In this document: positions 60,930 to 64,000 of the stretch, piece after piece
Numbering within the stretch: the stretch's first letter is position 1
Layout of the letters: the number at the start of each line of letters is the position of its first letter
DNA from: Flavobacterium sp. PMTSA4
Lineage (GTDB): Bacteria; Bacteroidota; Bacteroidia; Flavobacteriales; Flavobacteriaceae
Direction of reading: 5' to 3'
Length of the DNA: 64,000 nt
Assembly: GCF_032098525.1 (NCBI RefSeq)
Contig: NZ_CP134890.1
Span: 62,001-126,000, forward strand
The notes under the pieces: generated by a model
Database searches by the model: none
Seen by the model: the letters and a program-made list of their open reading frames with translations, nothing else
Told to the model about the DNA's origin: nothing
Program-made: the position numbers and the translations under genes

Positions 60930-62234
60930 ATGAATATTCCACATTCAAAATATCCTAGAGTTGTAATTATTGGTGGTGGATTTGCCGGAATTGCTTTAGC
61001 AAAAAAACTTAGAAATAAAAAGGTTCAAGTTGTTCTGATTGACAAACACAATTATCATACATTTCAACCACTTTTGTATCAGGTAGCAACTGGCGGATTG
61101 GAAGCTGGTTCAATTGCTTATCCGCTCAGAAAAGTAATTCAAGAACATACCGATTTTTATTTCAGATTAACATCTGTAAAAGAAATTGACACTGAAAATC
61201 AAAAAATAATTTCTGAAATAGGTGATTTGCATTATGATTATTTGGTAATTGCAACGGGTTCAAAAACAAATTTTTTTGGTAACAAAGAAATTGAAAGGAA
61301 TGCGATGTCTATGAAAACCATTCCACAATCATTAAACATTAGAAGTTTAATTTTAGAAAATTTTGAACAAGCGGTTTTAACCAATGACCAAGCAGAAAAA
61401 GATGCTTTAATGAATTTTGTTTTAGTTGGAGCAGGACCAACAGGTGTTGAGTTAGCTGGTGCTTTGGCTGAAATGAAAAAAGCAATTCTCCAAAAAGATT
61501 ATCCAGATTTAGATATTTCTAAAATGGAAATAAATTTAATTCAAAGTGGCGATTTAATACTCAATACCATGAGTGAAAAATCATCAATAGCTGCTGAAAA
61601 GTTTTTAAATAAACTTGGAGTAAAAATTTGGAAAAATGTTAGAGTAACTAATTATGATGGAAGAACAGTTACTACAAATTCTGATTTAACTTTTGAAACT
61701 GCCACTGTTATTTGGACTGCTGGAGTTCAAGGCGCTGCAATTCCAGGATTAAGTAGTGATGCATTGGTTGAACGAGTTGAGCGAATTAAAGTAAATGAGT
61801 TTAACCAAGTTAATGGTTATGAAAATATATTTGCCATTGGCGACATTGCTTCAATGGAAACGAATGATTTTCCAAAAGGACATCCAATGATGGCACAACC
61901 AGCTATTCAACAAGGTAAACTTTTGGGTGAAAATATTATAAAGTTAATCAACCATAAACCTATGAAACCATTTGAATATAATGATAAAGGTTCGATGGCA
62001 ACGATAGGAAGAAATTTAGCAGTTGTAGATTTGCCTAACTTCCATTTTAATGGAGTTTTTGCTTGGTTTGTTTGGATGATTGTGCATTTACTCTCATTGA
62101 TAGGGTTTAAAAACAAAGCAGTTGTGTTTCTTAATTGGTTATACAATTACATTCGTTTTGATCGCGAAGGAAGGCTAATTATTCGTCCTTATAAAAAGAA
62201 AAGTTTTATAACATTTACTAGCGATGAAGTTTAA
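60930..62234 (+). CDS. Type II NADH dehydrogenase (FAD-dependent)
   Basis: 434 residues. FAD motif GGGFAGIALAKKL (about 15-27), NYHTFQPLLYQVATGG, NADH motif GAGPTGVELAGALAE, and FAIGDIASM. The C-terminal hydrophobic helix VFAWFVWMIVHLLSL-like segment anchors it to the membrane. It oxidises NADH and reduces quinone without proton pumping. Its end overlaps the dipeptidase gene by 11 bp. Confidence 0.93.
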   Translation: MNIPHSKYPRVVIIGGGFAGIALAKKLRNKKVQVVLIDKHNYHTFQPLLYQVATGGLEAGSIAYPLRKVIQEHTDFYFRLTSVKEIDTENQKIISEIGDLHYDYLVIATGSKTNFFGNKEIERNAMSMKTIPQSLNIRSLILENFEQAVLTNDQAEKDALMNFVLVGAGPTGVELAGALAEMKKAILQKDYPDLDISKMEINLIQSGDLILNTMSEKSSIAAEKFLNKLGVKIWKNVRVTNYDGRTVTTNSDLTFETATVIWTAGVQGAAIPGLSSDALVERVERIKVNEFNQVNGYENIFAIGDIASMETNDFPKGHPMMAQPAIQQGKLLGENIIKLINHKPMKPFEYNDKGSMATIGRNLAVVDLPNFHFNGVFAWFVWMIVHLLSLIGFKNKAVVFLNWLYNYIRFDREGRLIIRPYKKKSFITFTSDEV

Positions 62235-62886
62235 AGTGTTTTTGGTGTTTATTGTTTCAGGATTATTTTTTTCCTGTAAATCAACATATCTTGATTCTAA
62301 AAAATCACCTGTTTTACTTAATATTTCTGCAGAAAAAGATGAAAACTCTTTTGTGAATCTTAAAAACTATAGCAATGATTTTGTGTTTGACATGAAGTAC
62401 GCTACTGCGGATAATTTTCTAAAAGAACAAGTTTATCCTTGTAGCGAATGTTTTTTAAGAGTAAAAACAGTTAAAGCCTTGCTGGCAGCAAATTCAGTTT
62501 TTCTTGAAAAAGGATTTAAAATAAAGCTATTTGACTGTTATAGACCAAAAGCTATTCAAGAAAAAATGTGGAAAATCGTTCCTGATGCAAATTATGTTGC
62601 CAATCCAAAAAAAGGTTCCATTCACAATCGTGGCGGAGCAGTTGATATTACGTTAGTTGATTTAAATGGAAAAGAACTTGATATGGGAACAACCTTTGAT
62701 TTTTTCGGAGAAGAAGCAAGTCATAACTTTTCAAATCTTCCAGAAAATGTTCTAAAAAATCGTAAATTTTTAAAAGAAATAATGCTTCAAAACAATTTTA
62801 AATCTTTCGATTCAGAATGGTGGCATTATAATTTAAATGGAAGCAACACGGATGAAATTTCTAATTTGAAATGGAATTGTAATTAG
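62224..62886 (+). CDS. D-alanyl-D-alanine dipeptidase (VanX/DdpX-like, M15D)
   Basis: 220 residues. A lipoprotein-type signal ends at LFFSC (about residue 18). Metal motifs HNRGGAVDITL (His and Asp ligands) and SEWWHYNL (catalytic Glu and His ligand) are intact, with FDCYRPKAIQEKMW before them. It cleaves D-Ala-D-Ala in the periplasm, probably for peptidoglycan recycling rather than vancomycin resistance, as no vanHA genes are near. It overlaps ndh by 11 bp and the next converging stop by 3 bp. Confidence 0.93.
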   Translation: MKFKVFLVFIVSGLFFSCKSTYLDSKKSPVLLNISAEKDENSFVNLKNYSNDFVFDMKYATADNFLKEQVYPCSECFLRVKTVKALLAANSVFLEKGFKIKLFDCYRPKAIQEKMWKIVPDANYVANPKKGSIHNRGGAVDITLVDLNGKELDMGTTFDFFGEEASHNFSNLPENVLKNRKFLKEIMLQNNFKSFDSEWWHYNLNGSNTDEISNLKWNCN

Positions 62887-63452
62887 TTTTCAATACAATT
62901 TAAATAATCCATAAAATATGTTTCAGGAAAATAAGACTTACCATCTATTTCAGAAACAAACTCAGTTTTAAAAGGATAATCTAAAGTTTCTCCTGAATAT
63001 TGAATGCGCATAAAAGTAACTTTTGAAGTTTTTAAATCCGCATAATTTTCTTTTGAAAAAACAAACGTACTAGTTGTTATTCGGTTGTTTTTACCATCAT
63101 CACTTCTCAATAAAGTACCACAAGTATCTGCACCAATGTTCAATAAAGTAACAATTTTTCCGTTACTTAATTGAAGGTGTATTTTTGAATTTTTATCAAA
63201 ACAATTTGCCTTTATAAACTCGCTACTTCTTTGTAAAGATTGGAATTCAAGATTTAAAACACCATTACTTGAAGCCAATGAAAAATAAATGTTGGTTGAG
63301 TTACCCGCAAAACTACGTTCGTAAATTAAATGCTGTTTTGTTGATTTATAAGTACCCAAACTATCGGTAATATTTGTGTCAATTTCACATGGTTTTTGAG
63401 CAAAAGCAAAAAAATTTAGTAGTAAAAATGTTATTGAAACAATCTTCTTCAT
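62883..63452 (-). CDS. Secreted protein of unknown function
   Basis: 189 residues; not recognised. Signal peptide to about residue 18 (FFAFAQ). The mature part is beta-rich: KQHLIYERSFAGNSTNIYFS, LLNIGADTCGTLLRS, VTFMRIQYSGETLDYPFK, with Cys residues near the start and end (CEID, DYLNCIEN). It may be an adhesin- or DUF-type small periplasmic protein. Its start is 3 bp after the methyltransferase gene stop, so it is cotranscribed. Confidence 0.75.
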   Translation of the reverse strand: MKKIVSITFLLLNFFAFAQKPCEIDTNITDSLGTYKSTKQHLIYERSFAGNSTNIYFSLASSNGVLNLEFQSLQRSSEFIKANCFDKNSKIHLQLSNGKIVTLLNIGADTCGTLLRSDDGKNNRITTSTFVFSKENYADLKTSKVTFMRIQYSGETLDYPFKTEFVSEIDGKSYFPETYFMDYLNCIEN

Positions 63453-63455
63453 GGT

Positions 63456-64000
63456 TTATTTTAATTTTCTGCAAAGTAAAACTATTTTACTATTATTTAC
63501 ATCAGTTGTAAAAAAACAATACAAATTTCCACCATCTTTTATTTTCCACTTTTTTCTAATGGATTCAACTGTTTCTGGAAAATTTCTAGTTGTAATATTT
63601 GCTTTTTGGTTTAACAGATAATTTTTCATTGAAGATTTATCATAATTGATGATTGTTTCAATTTCAAAAACTCTGCCAGGAAAATCAATTAACTCATCAG
63701 ATGTAAATAAATGTGAATGTTGATGCAGTTTTTCTAATTCTAATTGAACACCAATTTCATCAAAACCACCTGATTTCATTATTGAAGCATTAGGTTCAAA
63801 TAAATATTTTTTGGGTAAAGAATAGGAAGCGGTTTTGTCATTGTTTAAGATAAATGAAAATGCTTCAATGTTATCTTTTTTTATGTTTGAAGTAATAATT
63901 TCAATTGTTGAATTGTAGTTTTTTTTCAAAGTCCAAATTAATTCTTTGACTTCATTTTCAACTGCAACGATGTGAATTTTTAATACATTTTTTAATTCTG
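63456..64000 (-). CDS. SAM-dependent methyltransferase with THUMP-like C-terminus, 5' end missing
   Basis: The frame is open from the stop at 63456 to the window edge, about 181 residues of the C-terminal part. ELKNVLKIHIVAVENEVKEL leads into a region with FEPNASIMKSGGFDEIG and the final NLYCFFTTDV-type strand, as in the flavobacterial class I methyltransferases with a THUMP-like domain. The catalytic SAM-binding half would lie beyond 64000. A TTG at 63929 is internal, not a start. It is 3 bp before the next gene. Confidence 0.72.
   Translation of the reverse strand, partial: ELKNVLKIHIVAVENEVKELIWTLKKNYNSTIEIITSNIKKDNIEAFSFILNNDKTASYSLPKKYLFEPNASIMKSGGFDEIGVQLELEKLHQHSHLFTSDELIDFPGRVFEIETIINYDKSSMKNYLLNQKANITTRNFPETVESIRKKWKIKDGGNLYCFFTTDVNNSKIVLLCRKLK

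Noticed and set aside
62224..62886. Vancomycin-resistance determinant
   Set aside because: VanX-like dipeptidases are common chromosomal genes; vanH, vanA and vanRS are absent.

Overview
The window reads as chromosomal DNA of a flavobacterium (Bacteroidota, Flavobacteriaceae, most likely Flavobacterium or a close relative). The evidence is AT-rich sequence, gliding-motility ABC genes gldF/gldG, a secreted nuclease ending in a type IX secretion (T9SS) sorting domain, promoters of the TTTG-N17-23-TAnnTTTG type, no clear Shine-Dalgarno sites, and DUF families (DUF4294, DUF4861, DUF2807, two-domain DUF4369/thioredoxin lipoproteins) common in that group. No phage, plasmid, rRNA operon or CRISPR array was seen.

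Layout. 1-5.9 kb: a pectin-degradation locus, with a pectate lyase (cut by the window edge) divergent from an esterase / DUF4861 / pectin methylesterase / rhamnogalacturonan acetylesterase operon. Both promoters carry the same LacI-type palindrome at the same distance from the -7 element. 5.9-24.5 kb: mostly housekeeping: tRNA-Tyr, thiol-disulfide lipoprotein, T9SS nuclease, mnmE, dnaN, gldG/gldF, SAM hydrolase, PhoH, purC, an M42 peptidase and small secreted proteins, many separated by clear hairpin terminators. 24.5-26.6 kb: repeat-rich stretch with a 21-bp tandem array and a REP-type (RAYT) transposase bracketed by paired palindromes. 26.6-31.7 kb: udk / divIC-like / mutA / unknown gene / mutB operon. 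31.8-45.2 kb: tRNA-Pro, trxB, a PadR-PspC-DUF2807 envelope cluster, grpE-dnaJ, an ABC exporter and serine dehydratase.

45.2-49 kb is the accessory part. A 16-unit 21-bp tandem array is followed by two single-gene units, each bounded by a 10-bp inverted repeat. Each unit is followed by a long imperfect hairpin. The two hairpins differ in sequence but have the same geometry: a 1-nt left spacer, an 18-nt left arm, a 19-nt right arm with one extra base, a 5-nt right spacer, then GTT. This is the architecture expected of integron-type gene cassettes with attC-like sites, but the cores do not match the canonical consensus and no integrase is visible. I regard this as the most interesting signal in the window.

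49-64 kb: prolyl oligopeptidase, YaaA, a TetR-TolC-EmrA-EmrB efflux operon with two tandem 16-bp palindromes over its promoter, a MarR-nitroreductase-YceI group with two 16-bp palindromes over its promoter, a rhodanese / NADH dehydrogenase / D-Ala-D-Ala dipeptidase operon, and a partial methyltransferase gene at the right edge.
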